Origin: CAZJRB01 sp964547995
GTDB lineage: Bacteria > Planctomycetota > Planctomycetia > Pirellulales > Thermoguttaceae
DNA: 17,488 bases
Reading direction: 5' to 3'
Assembly (NCBI GenBank): GCA_964547995.1
Contig: CAZJRB010000142.1
Coordinates: 1 to 17,488, forward strand
Part shown: piece after piece, positions 4,546-12,322 of the stretch
Numbering within the stretch: position 1 is the stretch's first letter
Layout: each line of letters starts with the position of its first letter
The notes under the pieces: model-generated
What the model saw: the letters and a program-made list of their open reading frames with translations, nothing else
The model's database searches: none
What the model was told of the DNA's origin: nothing
Translations under genes and position numbers: made by a program

Positions 4546-5544
4546 ATGTTGCTTTCAAAACGGTTTATTGGTGCTTTCGTGCTGTTGCTGTTAGCCGTGC
4601 CTGTTCCGGCCGCGGAGAAGGACGCGGAAGCGGCTGCCGAACGGTCTAAGGACGCCCCGGCCGATGCGGTTGGCCCGCTGATCGAGCAGCTCGACGACGA
4701 TGCGTTTTCGAAGCGTGAGGCGGCCAGCCGGAAACTGACCGAGGCGGGCAAGACGGCCATTCCCGCACTGGCCGAAGCGGCCCTCGGCGACAGCCTGGAG
4801 GTCTCGACCCGTTCGATGCGTATTCTCCGGGATCTGCTCGAATCGCCGGACGAGGAGACGAAGACCGCGGCGAGAAAGGCCCTGGAAAAGATCGCCGAGA
4901 GCAACCATCCCTCGTCGTCGCCGCGGGCCAAGGAGGCCATACGGCCCGAGGCGGAATTACCCGTCTGGCAGCCCGGTAATATCGCCATCGCCGTCCGCAA
5001 CAGCATCAGCGTCTCGAACGTCAACGGAGTGAAGACGATCAGCGTCAGCGAAAACGGGCGGAAGATCAAGATCCAAGACGACCCGAAAAAGGGCATCAAG
5101 GTCGAGGTTACGGAAACCAAGGGCGGCAAGCAAGTTACCAGGACCACCGAGGCCAAGAACGCCGACGAGTTGAAGAAGAAGAACAAGGAGGCGTTCGATC
5201 TGTACAAGCAATACGGCAAGGGGGGCGCGATGGGCCGGGCAATACAATTCAGGATACAAGCCGCCGCCGTTCCCGGAGGAATCCAGATCCAACCGATCCA
5301 ACCCGCAATCCCGAGGGCCCTGGGACAGAGAATTCAAGTCCTGCCCGGCCGCCCGAAGCTCGACCCCGCCAAACGGATCGAAGCCGTCACCAGGCAGTTG
5401 CGACGCCTCGGCAAGGAATTTGATAAGGCAATCGAAGACGCCGAAGAGACTGCCGAGCTGCAAAATGCCCTTGAGCAATTCCAGAAAGAACTCAAAAAGC
5501 AACTGGCCGAACTCGAGAAGCAACTCGAGAAAGAAGACGAGTAG
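4546..5544 (+). CDS. secreted HEAT-repeat/coiled-coil protein of planctomycete type
   Basis: 332 residues; GGGAGG at 4535-4540 sits five bases before the ATG. A clear signal peptide (KRFIGAFVLLLLAVPVPA, cleavage likely after AAA or PAA around residues 22-24) is followed by a HEAT-like helical segment (about 40-120: VGPLIEQLDDDAFSKREAAS, IPALAEAALG, SMRILRDLLESPDEETKTAA). A beta-rich segment (about 145-205) has NGVKTISVSENGRKIKIQDD, then a Gln/Ile/Pro-rich stretch, and a charged C-terminal coiled coil of about 60 residues rich in Glu, Lys, Leu and Gln. No catalytic motif is seen. It is probably a periplasmic or exported protein-interaction protein. The gene ends 2 bp from the stop of the convergent DUF1559 gene, with no terminator between them. 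Confidence 0.85.
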   Translation: MLLSKRFIGAFVLLLLAVPVPAAEKDAEAAAERSKDAPADAVGPLIEQLDDDAFSKREAASRKLTEAGKTAIPALAEAALGDSLEVSTRSMRILRDLLESPDEETKTAARKALEKIAESNHPSSSPRAKEAIRPEAELPVWQPGNIAIAVRNSISVSNVNGVKTISVSENGRKIKIQDDPKKGIKVEVTETKGGKQVTRTTEAKNADELKKKNKEAFDLYKQYGKGGAMGRAIQFRIQAAAVPGGIQIQPIQPAIPRALGQRIQVLPGRPKLDPAKRIEAVTRQLRRLGKEFDKAIEDAEETAELQNALEQFQKELKKQLAELEKQLEKEDE

Positions 5545-5546
5545 AC

Positions 5547-6656
5547 CTACCGCAGCCCTGTGCTGGGGTCCCCGCCTTCACGAGTAATAAGGAACATGTA
5601 GGCAGCCGCATCAATATCTTCGTTGACGCTCTGCGCGCTGCCGTCGGCCAACAGGTGATTGATCACGCTATAATGATGGCTGCTCGGGCCGATCTGGATC
5701 TCCGTTGGGTGGCTTGGCCAAGAGGCTGAAAAAGAAGGAGGATCCGCGGCAACCAAATCAGGGGGATTTACGTAAGGGTCTGTAACATAATCCCAGGACA
5801 AGTAAGTGTAGTTGTCATTCACCGAACTCTTGTCCCAGAAAGCACCCGGCGAAGTCTGGTAACCGTCGGGGCACGCATACGTCAGGCCGTTACCGGGTGG
5901 GTCGGCAAAAACAACGGGTGCGCCGCCTGCGCCCGCGGGTTGCCTTGACGGAAGCCCGACCAGGCAGGCTTCCGTGCCAACAATCCACCGGGAGTAGTAT
6001 TGCTCGACGGTCTCGACGACAATGGCGGTGTGAGCGGTTCCGTCTTTGCCGAATTTGTCCACCCCGTGCGACGCCCCCGGATAGCACCCGCCGTCGGGAT
6101 GGAAGCCCTCGTTGTACAAGGGTAAGGTGCCCAGTGTGTTCGGCGTGGCCTGGGCCAGGCTTTGCCAGTGAGTGGCGCCCAGGGCCTTGTAATTGGTGAT
6201 GCACTCGTATTGCCTTGTCGGATCGACCCACCGCGTGCCCGAGAAACTCGGACAACGGAGTTCCTTTACCGAAGTCTTCATGGCAATGGCGGTGGCGGGG
6301 GAACCTGCAAACAGGGAATCATTTTGCAGATCGAGCGACCCGTGCAACGGCTTGTTTTCCATGAAAGGCAGAATGTCAATGCACCAGCTCCAGCCGGGGA
6401 CATTCATATCAGTGACGGCTTTGGTGACGGGATCCTTGGTCACGTGGCAGGCGGGAGGAAAACATGACAAGGCGCTATCCATGTTGTGAAACGCCATGCC
6501 GATCTGCCTCAGGTTGTTCAGGCAGTTGGCCCGACGGGCCGCCTCGCGGGCCGACTGAATCGCCGGCAGCAGCAAGGCAATCATGATTCCAATGATGACA
6601 ATCACCACCAACAGTTCAACAAGGGTGAACCCCCTGTCCCGGTGTCTAGTGTTCAT
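5547..6656 (-). CDS. DUF1559 family protein with prepilin-type N-terminal methylation motif
   Basis: 369 residues from ATG 6656. A start further upstream (about 6791) is rejected because a strong promoter (6724-6752) lies downstream of it and the typical N-terminus MNTRHRDRGFTLVELLVV begins here. The type IV prepilin-like motif (RG before FTLVELLVVI) is followed by one hydrophobic helix, then AREAARRANCLNNLRQIGMA. The large extracytoplasmic DUF1559 domain ends with the H-x9-DG element (HHYSVINHLLADG) and SAQSVNED. This family is strongly expanded in planctomycetes. It is probably exported and processed by a prepilin peptidase into a pseudopilin or cell-envelope component; individual functions are unknown. 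No other pilus gene lies nearby. Confidence 0.95.
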   Translation of the reverse strand: MNTRHRDRGFTLVELLVVIVIIGIMIALLLPAIQSAREAARRANCLNNLRQIGMAFHNMDSALSCFPPACHVTKDPVTKAVTDMNVPGWSWCIDILPFMENKPLHGSLDLQNDSLFAGSPATAIAMKTSVKELRCPSFSGTRWVDPTRQYECITNYKALGATHWQSLAQATPNTLGTLPLYNEGFHPDGGCYPGASHGVDKFGKDGTAHTAIVVETVEQYYSRWIVGTEACLVGLPSRQPAGAGGAPVVFADPPGNGLTYACPDGYQTSPGAFWDKSSVNDNYTYLSWDYVTDPYVNPPDLVAADPPSFSASWPSHPTEIQIGPSSHHYSVINHLLADGSAQSVNEDIDAAAYMFLITREGGDPSTGLR

Positions 6657-6723
6657 AGGAACATCTCTTGGGGGAATTCTGTTAGAAAAAGAGAGGGGTG
6701 GATGGCTATCCCGACATGCTCCG

Positions 6724-6752
6724 ATTTTAGCAGAGTACGGGTTGGCTGTCAA
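6724..6752 (-). promoter_or_regulatory. sigma70-type promoter of the DUF1559 gene
   Basis: On the minus strand TTGACA (6752-6747) and TAAAAT (6729-6724) are 17 bp apart, 11 of 12 consensus bases. The predicted start near 6717 gives a leader of about 60 nt to the ATG at 6656. This also decides the start codon, since any upstream start would not be transcribed. Confidence 0.75.
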
Positions 6753-6761
6753 ACACTTCAT

Positions 6762-6778
6762 GGGGGTTGTATTCCCCC
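6762..6778. other. G5/C5 inverted repeat between DUF1559 promoter and tRNA promoter
   Basis: GGGGG (6762-6766) and CCCCC (6774-6778) around a 7-base TTGTATT spacer. It lies ten bases upstream of the DUF1559 -35 box. It resembles the G5/C5 hairpins at 2077-2095 and 6850-6862. An operator is possible but unproven. Confidence 0.3.
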
Positions 6779-6840
6779 TGCTCGCGGGCAAGCGTGGGAA
6801 ATAGCGAACCTTTGGGGTTTAGGAACCACCTTTCTTGTCC

Positions 6841-6869
6841 TTCACCAGCGGGGGAAACCCCCATATAAT
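6841..6869 (+). promoter_or_regulatory. promoter of tRNA-Leu with a palindromic spacer
   Basis: TTCACC (6841-6846) and a perfect TATAAT (6864-6869) are 17 bp apart, and the tRNA begins 32 bp after the -10. The spacer holds the perfect palindrome GGGGGAAACCCCC (6850-6862), ending one base before TATAAT. Confidence 0.6.
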
Positions 6870-6901
6870 GCCCCGGCAGCCGGGCCGAGATGAAACCGTA
6901 G

Positions 6902-6985
6902 GCCGATGTGGTGGAATTGGCAGACACGCTAGATTTAGGATCTAGTCCCCGCAAGGGGGTCCCGGTTCGAGTCCGGGCATCGGCA
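6902..6985 (+). tRNA. tRNA-Leu (anticodon UAG)
   Basis: An 84-nt gene folds as a class II tRNA. The acceptor stem is GCCGATG (6902-6908) with CATCGGC (6978-6984), and the discriminator base is A6985. The D-arm holds GGTGGAATTGGCAGAC. The anticodon stem is CTAGA/TCTAG around loop TTTAGGA, so the anticodon is TAG (6936-6938). The long variable arm has CCCC-GCAA-GGGG pairing, and the T-arm is CCGGTTCGAGTCCGG. These are leucine features. CCA is not encoded and must be added after transcription. Confidence 0.98.
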
Positions 6986-7009
6986 CTCTTCGATCAGGAA
7001 AGGTCTACC

Positions 7010-7026
7010 CCAGGCTGTCTGGTTTT
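7010..7026 (+). terminator. weak terminator candidate after tRNA-Leu
   Basis: CCAG (7010-7013) pairs with CTGG (7019-7022) around a five-base loop, followed by TTTT. The stem is short, so support is weak, but it is the only hairpin/T-run seen in the 177 bp between the tRNA and the next gene. That gap otherwise shows no convincing promoter: TTGACT at 7062 has no -10 at proper spacing. Confidence 0.25.
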
Positions 7027-7162
7027 CGCTGCTTATCACGGCCGGCTGCGGCGTGCAGGATTTGACTGACCAGATTGCCCCCTCCAAACCGAATAATCAC
7101 AGGTGCCGATGTTCTTGGTGCCGCTGATGTGAATCTGGGGAATGTAGTCAACAGGGGGGGAC

Positions 7163-8167
7163 ATGCTCGTTACGCGGCTCGGCTCGACGCCCGTTTCTTC
7201 GGCGTCGGGAAAGACGAAATCCATGCCCGTGGCGGTTCTCGCCACAGGTCTGCTCGTATTGGGGTTGCTCGGTTGGGACCGGCGGCTTCCGGCGGCAAGC
7301 CCTCTCCTGCCGAAACAGGATCCCACTCGCGCGACCACCAGCCGCTCGGCGCGTCAGAGTGCCATCCGCTCGATCCCGTTCCAGCGCCTCGATGCCGGCG
7401 CCCGGGCCAAGGTCGACTCGGTGCTGTCGAACGTCACGGTGTTTCGGCGGATGCCGATTCGCGTGGTCGATTGCGATCCCAAGTTGTATCTGTTCCTGGC
7501 GCACCACCCGGACGTCCTCGTCAACATCTGGGAAGTGCTGGGCATCAGTAAATTGCAGATGCGGCAATTGAACGCGGACACGTACCGGATATCGGAGCCC
7601 TCCGGCACGTTCGGCACGGTCGAGTTTCTCTATCGCAGCCACGACACCCAGGTGGTCTACGCCGAGGGGACGTACCGGGGTCCGTTGCTTGCACGGTCGG
7701 TCAACGGCCGCGTTTTGATGGTCATGAAGACCGGCTACGTGCTGGAGACGAACGGCCGCCACTACATCACCACCCGGCTCGATACGTTTATGAACGTCGA
7801 ACGCGGTGCGGTGGAGTTGCTGACCAGGACGTTCCACCCGCTGGTCGGCAACACGGCCGACATCAACTTTGCCCAATCGGTTTCCTTCGCCGGCAGCCTT
7901 TCCCGCACGGCCGAGGTGAACAGCCCCGGTGTCAAGCGGCTCTCGGCGAGACTTCACAAGGTCCAGCCGCAACACCGCGAGAAGTTGGCGTTGCTGGCGG
8001 CCGAGATTGCCGAAAAGTCGGCCGACTCGCCCCGCACGGCCCGAAGAGGGACGTCGGACGTCATCCTTTCCAGCCGCGTGCCGCCGCCGACTTTGTCGAA
8101 AGGTCGCACCAGCCAGCGTTCCGACTCGTCAGCCGGCTACGCCACGACAGACCGGGTGCAGCGGTAG
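7163..8167 (+). CDS. conserved-looking secreted or membrane-anchored protein, function unknown
   Basis: 334 residues from ATG 7163, which follows a run of seven G that could serve as an unusual ribosome binding site. A second in-frame ATG at 7223 would begin just before the hydrophobic segment (MPVAVLATGLLVLGLLGW) and is a possible true start. After the anchor or signal, a Ser/Thr/Arg-rich linker leads to a globular region (about 70-250) with IPFQRLDAGARAKVDSVLSN, VFRRMPIRVVDCDPKLYLFL, HHPDVLVNIWEVLGISKLQM and VEFLYRSHDTQVVYAEG. The C-terminal 60 residues are basic, Ser-rich and of low complexity. I recognise the pattern as one seen in planctomycete exported proteins but know no function. No catalytic motif is seen. 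Confidence 0.8.
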   Translation: MLVTRLGSTPVSSASGKTKSMPVAVLATGLLVLGLLGWDRRLPAASPLLPKQDPTRATTSRSARQSAIRSIPFQRLDAGARAKVDSVLSNVTVFRRMPIRVVDCDPKLYLFLAHHPDVLVNIWEVLGISKLQMRQLNADTYRISEPSGTFGTVEFLYRSHDTQVVYAEGTYRGPLLARSVNGRVLMVMKTGYVLETNGRHYITTRLDTFMNVERGAVELLTRTFHPLVGNTADINFAQSVSFAGSLSRTAEVNSPGVKRLSARLHKVQPQHREKLALLAAEIAEKSADSPRTARRGTSDVILSSRVPPPTLSKGRTSQRSDSSAGYATTDRVQR

Positions 8168-8214
8168 TTGGACGCTTTTGCTTCCCCCTTACTTTCCTCG
8201 GTCGGCGCGACGCC

Positions 8215-8232
8215 ACGCCCGTTTACGGGCGT
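8215..8232. terminator. hairpin between convergent genes, possible bidirectional terminator
   Basis: ACGCCCG (8215-8221) and CGGGCGT (8226-8232) form a perfect 7-bp stem with a TTTA loop. It lies between the stop at 8167 and the convergent stop at 8281. Neither side has a long T-tract, so termination strength is uncertain. Confidence 0.4.
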
Positions 8233-8280
8233 TCCCGCTGTTTGGCTTGAGCCATCCTGACCCCCCGTGCAGTCGTATGC

Positions 8281-11055
8281 TCATTCCCCCAAACCCAGCA
8301 ACGGTTTTAGCAACTCCCGCTCTTCAATGGGCAACCCCAGCAGGATTCGCTCATCCGGGTTCTCTTGGTAGCGGACCGCGGTATCAAGCAGCCGCAGCGG
8401 GATTTCCAGCTCTTTGTGCCCCGTCCCAAGCTCCTCCCAGACATCCCGCCACGCCCGGGCTGCCTCATTCCCAATCGACGACAGGACCAGTGTCCGGACG
8501 CTACGAACGAGCCCCTGGCCCAATGCCGGAAGAACGCCGTGCTTGTCGAACAGTTCGATCCAGGTTGTGATGTGCCGTCGCCACGTTGCCACATCCTGAG
8601 TGCGGATCAACAGGTTGCGAACGATGGACCCCTCGCCACACGCATCAACTCCGCCTTCTTCGGCAAAGCGGCGCAACGCTTCGTCCAGCGCGCTGACGCC
8701 CTCGTCCCAACGTCCCAACATGGCCAGAGTCATCGCCCGATTGGAGCAGACGTCGAAATAGATGTCTCCGGCCCCAAGTTCCAGGGATCGATCAAAGCAC
8801 GTCAACGCTTCTTCATCCCGCCCGAGACTACTGAGTACCACACCCCGCAGACCCCAGACAGCGTCGTTGTCCGGATCGAGTTTCAGCACCTCTTCAAGCG
8901 CAGCCAGCGATTCCTCCCGTCGTCCCAGCCTCCATACGAGCAGACCACGAAACGCCCTTCTCGTTGTATCCGTGCGTTCGATTTCCAGCGATTTGTCAAC
9001 TGACGCCAACGCGTCGTCATACCGCCCCATGGCTTCCAGCAACGAAGCACGGACGCTCCACGCAAGTGCTTCATTCGCGTCAAGGTCTATCGCCTTATCG
9101 TAAGATGCCAGCGCTTCTTCATTGCGGTTGAGTTCACGCAGCGCCATGCCACGCGATACCCATGTACTTGCATTATTGGGGTCAAGCTTGATGGCCTTGT
9201 CATATGATTTCAACGTTTCTTCATAGCGATTGAGTTCCTTTAGCGGGGTGCTGCGATGTCGCCACGCGAATGCATCGTTCGGGTCGAGTTCAATGGCCTT
9301 GTCGTAGGATTTCAACGCTTCTTCGTAGCGATTGAGTTCTTCTAGCAGAGTGGCGCGCCATTTCCAAGCCAGTGCGTCATCCGGGTTAAGTTCGATCGCC
9401 TTGTCATAAGATGCCAAGGCTTCCTCATATCGGCCCACCTTCTCCAGGATAATCCCTCGATTCCGCGAGATCGAGGCGTTGTCGGCACCAAGATCTAGCG
9501 CCTTGTCATAGCACGCCAAGACTTCCTCGAAACGCTCCAGGTCAATCAAGACCGAGGCTCGGTCCAACCAAGTTGCCGCAGTCTGTAAATCGAGTTCCAG
9601 GGCGTTCTTTTCGGAATCTTTCGCTTCGGCATCGCGGTTCAGATTCCGGAGACACCTGGCTTGTTTCATCCAATCAGATGGGTAACCCCGAATAGCGACA
9701 AGCTCTTCGGCCACTGCGAGCGACGCCTCGTGGTCTCCGTTTTTCTCGTGATCTTCGTAGTCTTTCAAGCAGGCTGTGATCCGGGGATCGTCCGATTCTT
9801 CCGCCGCAAGCTCAATCGCCCGTTGCAGATATTCCCGATCCAACGTCCTGTCGGATTTCAGCGACTTGAGCCGGTCGACCAACTCTGTTTGGGAATACCA
9901 AACGCGCAGGAACGCAACCAAGAGGCGGATCGGTTCACCCCGGACCTTCTTCACTTCGAGCGAGATTCGCAGCAGTGGCTCACGCAACTCGTAGTACGAC
10001 TCGCGGCCGACCTGGTGAGCACGCACGTAGCCCAGTTCCCGGAGTTTCTTGAGTTGGCCCGAAGCGGTCTGGTGCGTCACGAAATTGTCTTGGGCGATCT
10101 CGGCAACGGGGACCGCGTGACGCCGCTGGCAGAGGAAATCGACGATCTTCCGCTGTTGCGGCGACAGGTGACTCATCCGGGCCTGATAGTAGGGCGTCAG
10201 GTCGTCGAGCGTCTGCATGAGCGGCTCGACCAACTGGTCGAGCGAATCGCACGTCAGGAATTGCGAGAAGATGACGTACACCCGCGGATTGCCGCCGGCC
10301 AGGTGGTGTACGGCCCGAATTCGGGCACGGCCGCGGGGCGTGTGTATCAAGGACGCGAGCTTCTCGTCCCCCTCGTGCCGGGCGATCTTCGCCATCATTG
10401 TCACGGCGTCTTCGAAAGACAATTCCGCCAGGTGATAGGCCTGGAAGAACCCGTAGAAGGGCGACTCGCGCACCGACACGCCGCTGAAGAGACTTTGCGA
10501 AGTGGCCAGTATTGCAAACATCGGGTTGTTCTGGATGTATGCACGCAGCTTTCGCTGCCCCTCTTCTTCAAGGGCGTTGAATATCTCATCAAGATTCTCG
10601 GCAATCACCAGCAACGTCCTGTCGCCGACGGTTTGGAGGAGCAATTGCTCCGCTCCGCGTTCGGCCGCTTCGATCGAGAGGGTGCGCAAGTGCTCACAAT
10701 TCTTTGCTAGCTGCTCATTCTGGCTTTCCTCATGCAGTGCCCGCAGGACCGCCAGCAGGAAATCGAGAAACGATGCGACGCCCCACTCCTCTTCACGGAG
10801 CCAGGCAATTCGCAGGCGGTCGCGCAGATCGGCCTGTGCCCGAACGCGATGGTAGACCAGCGATACCATGTGGGTCTTGCCGGTCCCGCGGGGACCGACC
10901 AGCAGCATGTAGTGCTTATTCTCCGTTAGCACACTCTCGCGGATCAGTTCGACGAGTCGGGCAGCAAGGTCTCCGCGCTGCACCAGGATCGCTTCCAGCG
11001 TTTCCGGTTGTAGCAGGCTGGGTGTAAAACGGGAGAGGTAGAATTCCTTCATCAT
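8281..11055 (-). CDS. AAA ATPase (ORC/Cdc6-like) with winged helix and C-terminal TPR repeats
   Basis: 924 residues from ATG 11055, which overlaps the upstream ATPase stop as ATGA; AGGGGG five bases upstream supports it. Residues 1-270 form the ATPase: LLVGPRGTGKTH (Walker A 54-61), LLVIAENLDEIF (Walker B 148-159), FAILATSQSLF (sensor 1) and AGGNPRVY (sensor 2 region). Residues 297-360 form a winged helix (LSPQQRKIVDFL, VTHQTASGQLKKLRELGYV). From about 430 to 880 run TPR repeats of 34 residues (RYEEALKSYDKAIELDPNDA type). No nuclease, protease, TIR or membrane domain is visible. The layout resembles STAND-like switch ATPases, with TPRs as a sensing or partner-binding surface. It is probably an ATP-controlled DNA-binding regulator or signalling scaffold; a defence role is conceivable but unproven. 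Confidence 0.9.
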   Translation of the reverse strand: MMKEFYLSRFTPSLLQPETLEAILVQRGDLAARLVELIRESVLTENKHYMLLVGPRGTGKTHMVSLVYHRVRAQADLRDRLRIAWLREEEWGVASFLDFLLAVLRALHEESQNEQLAKNCEHLRTLSIEAAERGAEQLLLQTVGDRTLLVIAENLDEIFNALEEEGQRKLRAYIQNNPMFAILATSQSLFSGVSVRESPFYGFFQAYHLAELSFEDAVTMMAKIARHEGDEKLASLIHTPRGRARIRAVHHLAGGNPRVYVIFSQFLTCDSLDQLVEPLMQTLDDLTPYYQARMSHLSPQQRKIVDFLCQRRHAVPVAEIAQDNFVTHQTASGQLKKLRELGYVRAHQVGRESYYELREPLLRISLEVKKVRGEPIRLLVAFLRVWYSQTELVDRLKSLKSDRTLDREYLQRAIELAAEESDDPRITACLKDYEDHEKNGDHEASLAVAEELVAIRGYPSDWMKQARCLRNLNRDAEAKDSEKNALELDLQTAATWLDRASVLIDLERFEEVLACYDKALDLGADNASISRNRGIILEKVGRYEEALASYDKAIELNPDDALAWKWRATLLEELNRYEEALKSYDKAIELDPNDAFAWRHRSTPLKELNRYEETLKSYDKAIKLDPNNASTWVSRGMALRELNRNEEALASYDKAIDLDANEALAWSVRASLLEAMGRYDDALASVDKSLEIERTDTTRRAFRGLLVWRLGRREESLAALEEVLKLDPDNDAVWGLRGVVLSSLGRDEEALTCFDRSLELGAGDIYFDVCSNRAMTLAMLGRWDEGVSALDEALRRFAEEGGVDACGEGSIVRNLLIRTQDVATWRRHITTWIELFDKHGVLPALGQGLVRSVRTLVLSSIGNEAARAWRDVWEELGTGHKELEIPLRLLDTAVRYQENPDERILLGLPIEERELLKPLLGLGE
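9089..9352 (-). repeat. 102-bp DNA repeats encoding consecutive TPR units
   Basis: Segments starting at 9089, 9191 and 9293 are offset by exactly 102 bp (34 codons). The 9191-9250 and 9293-9352 copies are nearly the same at DNA level, both holding ATGGCCTTGTC and GCGATTGAGTTC, while the 9089 copy is more diverged. This points to recent tandem duplication inside the TPR array. Confidence 0.75.
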
Positions 11056-12257
11056 GACAGCCCCCTGTGGACGCGCCACCATCGTCGGATAAGCGGAAAG
11101 CGAAAACCGTATGTCCCGTCGTTCGCTTGCTGCCGAACGTAGTGGTCGCGTCGCAACAACGTGAGAATCAGCCGGAGCAACTCGTGATCGCCGCCGAGGA
11201 TCTGCTTCGCCGCCGTGCTCGTTTCCGGAGTCAAGCCGGTTCCCAACTCGGAGTACAACTGGTCGAATGTCACCGTCCGCTGGGCGACTGCCAGTACATC
11301 CAACACGGCGAGCACTACCGGAAGCCGATCGTCGCCGTAGTATCTCTGCAACCGATCGCGGTAGTGTTGCAGGTGCCAGCGGTCCTGATCGTCGACGAGT
11401 GCCTCGGCAACGATCCGTTCGGCCAGTTCGTTACTGGCAATGTTACCCCGCCCTTTCATTGTAGCCACTACCCAGTGAATGTAGTAAGGTATCCGGTCCA
11501 CAGCGTCCGCAATACTTTTGGCAGTGGCGCCCGGGTCGTCGCACTGGAGTTGTTCGCCGTCGAGCAGTTCTGCGGCGAGGAGACGCGCATCTTCGTCGTC
11601 TAGTTCCGGCACTTCGATGATTTGCATGTCGTTGGTGGCATCGTTGCCGTGCCCGGCTTCTCTGAGCGCGGCGGTGACGTGGTGCAAGCCGATCGAACCC
11701 GAATAGACCATCCGCAAGCCGCCGTGCATCTGCCGAAGCCCTCGAAGCGTGTCAAGCATCTCCATCGCGGTCGCCTCGCCAGAGTTGCGGGCGATGCTCT
11801 TGAGCATCAAAGGGAGTTCATCCCAAAACAAGACGACGAGCCGGTCTTGGTGTTCGGCCAGGCCTTCGAGCGTGTTTTCGAGCAGCGTCTTCCAATGAGG
11901 TGCGACTCCTTCAGGAAACTTCACCAAGCCGCCGATCTCAACGCCGGCCAGTTGTTTGAGTACGGCGGAGACTCGGCCCTTCGCTCGCCTCATTGCGGTA
12001 AGGTGTTGCTCGACATCGCGATAGACCGCCTCGACGAAGTCGATGGGCCGGGCAACACTCTCGACGTCCCGATAGACGGTCAGAGAATCCCCGGGCGTTT
12101 CCGCTACCATTTTCTTGATGACGCTCGATTTTCCCATACGCCGCTCAGCGACCAACACGACACTCTGGGAATTGAGCGTTTCCCAAAGCGTCTCAATGAG
12201 CCGGTCCCGACCAACAACTTCTTCTGGCGCGATTTCGCCACCGGGATTTGCCTTCAT
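11052..12257 (-). CDS. archaeal-type P-loop ATPase with C-terminal winged helix
   Basis: 401 residues from ATG 12257, with AAAGG upstream at a rather long spacing. After EEVVGRDRL (a start typical of these ATPases) comes a P-loop, LVAERRMGKSSVIKK. Here the usual first Gly of GxxxxGKS is Ala37, while the RRxGKSS core common in archaeal-type ATPases is kept. Walker B is LVVLFWDEL (140-148), and MVYSGSIGL is the sensor-1-like strand. Residues from about 300 form a winged-helix tail ending FRFPLIRRWWRVHRG, as in PF01637-like proteins. It overlaps the downstream AAA-TPR gene by 4 bp (ATGA), so the two are translationally coupled and probably act together, perhaps as a hetero-oligomer. A strong promoter with direct repeats controls the pair. 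Confidence 0.88.
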   Translation of the reverse strand: MKANPGGEIAPEEVVGRDRLIETLWETLNSQSVVLVAERRMGKSSVIKKMVAETPGDSLTVYRDVESVARPIDFVEAVYRDVEQHLTAMRRAKGRVSAVLKQLAGVEIGGLVKFPEGVAPHWKTLLENTLEGLAEHQDRLVVLFWDELPLMLKSIARNSGEATAMEMLDTLRGLRQMHGGLRMVYSGSIGLHHVTAALREAGHGNDATNDMQIIEVPELDDEDARLLAAELLDGEQLQCDDPGATAKSIADAVDRIPYYIHWVVATMKGRGNIASNELAERIVAEALVDDQDRWHLQHYRDRLQRYYGDDRLPVVLAVLDVLAVAQRTVTFDQLYSELGTGLTPETSTAAKQILGGDHELLRLILTLLRRDHYVRQQANDGTYGFRFPLIRRWWRVHRGLS

Positions 12258-12288
12258 CGGATCAACCTTTCTCTTGCGTCGCTTTATG

Positions 12289-12312
12289 GGGCAGGTGTCT
12301 GCAAATCTGCCC
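12289..12312 (-). promoter_or_regulatory. leader hairpin of the ATPase operon
   Basis: GGGCAG (12289-12294) and CTGCCC (12307-12312) are perfect inverted arms around a 12-base loop. The predicted transcription start is about 12316, so this hairpin would sit at the very 5' end of the operon mRNA, where it could protect the transcript or affect translation. Confidence 0.45.
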
Positions 12313-12322
12313 AGCCATTGAT

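Noticed and set aside
4122..5219. Minus-strand frame (365 codons) opposite the HAD and HEAT-repeat genes
   Set aside because: Ser/Arg/Pro-rich shadow spanning two real genes and the gap between them.
6657..6791. Upstream start for the DUF1559 gene
   Set aside because: The consensus promoter at 6724-6752 lies inside this extension, and the prepilin N-terminus begins at 6656.
9661..10710. Plus-strand frame (349 codons) opposite the AAA-TPR gene
   Set aside because: Antisense to Walker and winged-helix coding sequence; no motif of its own.
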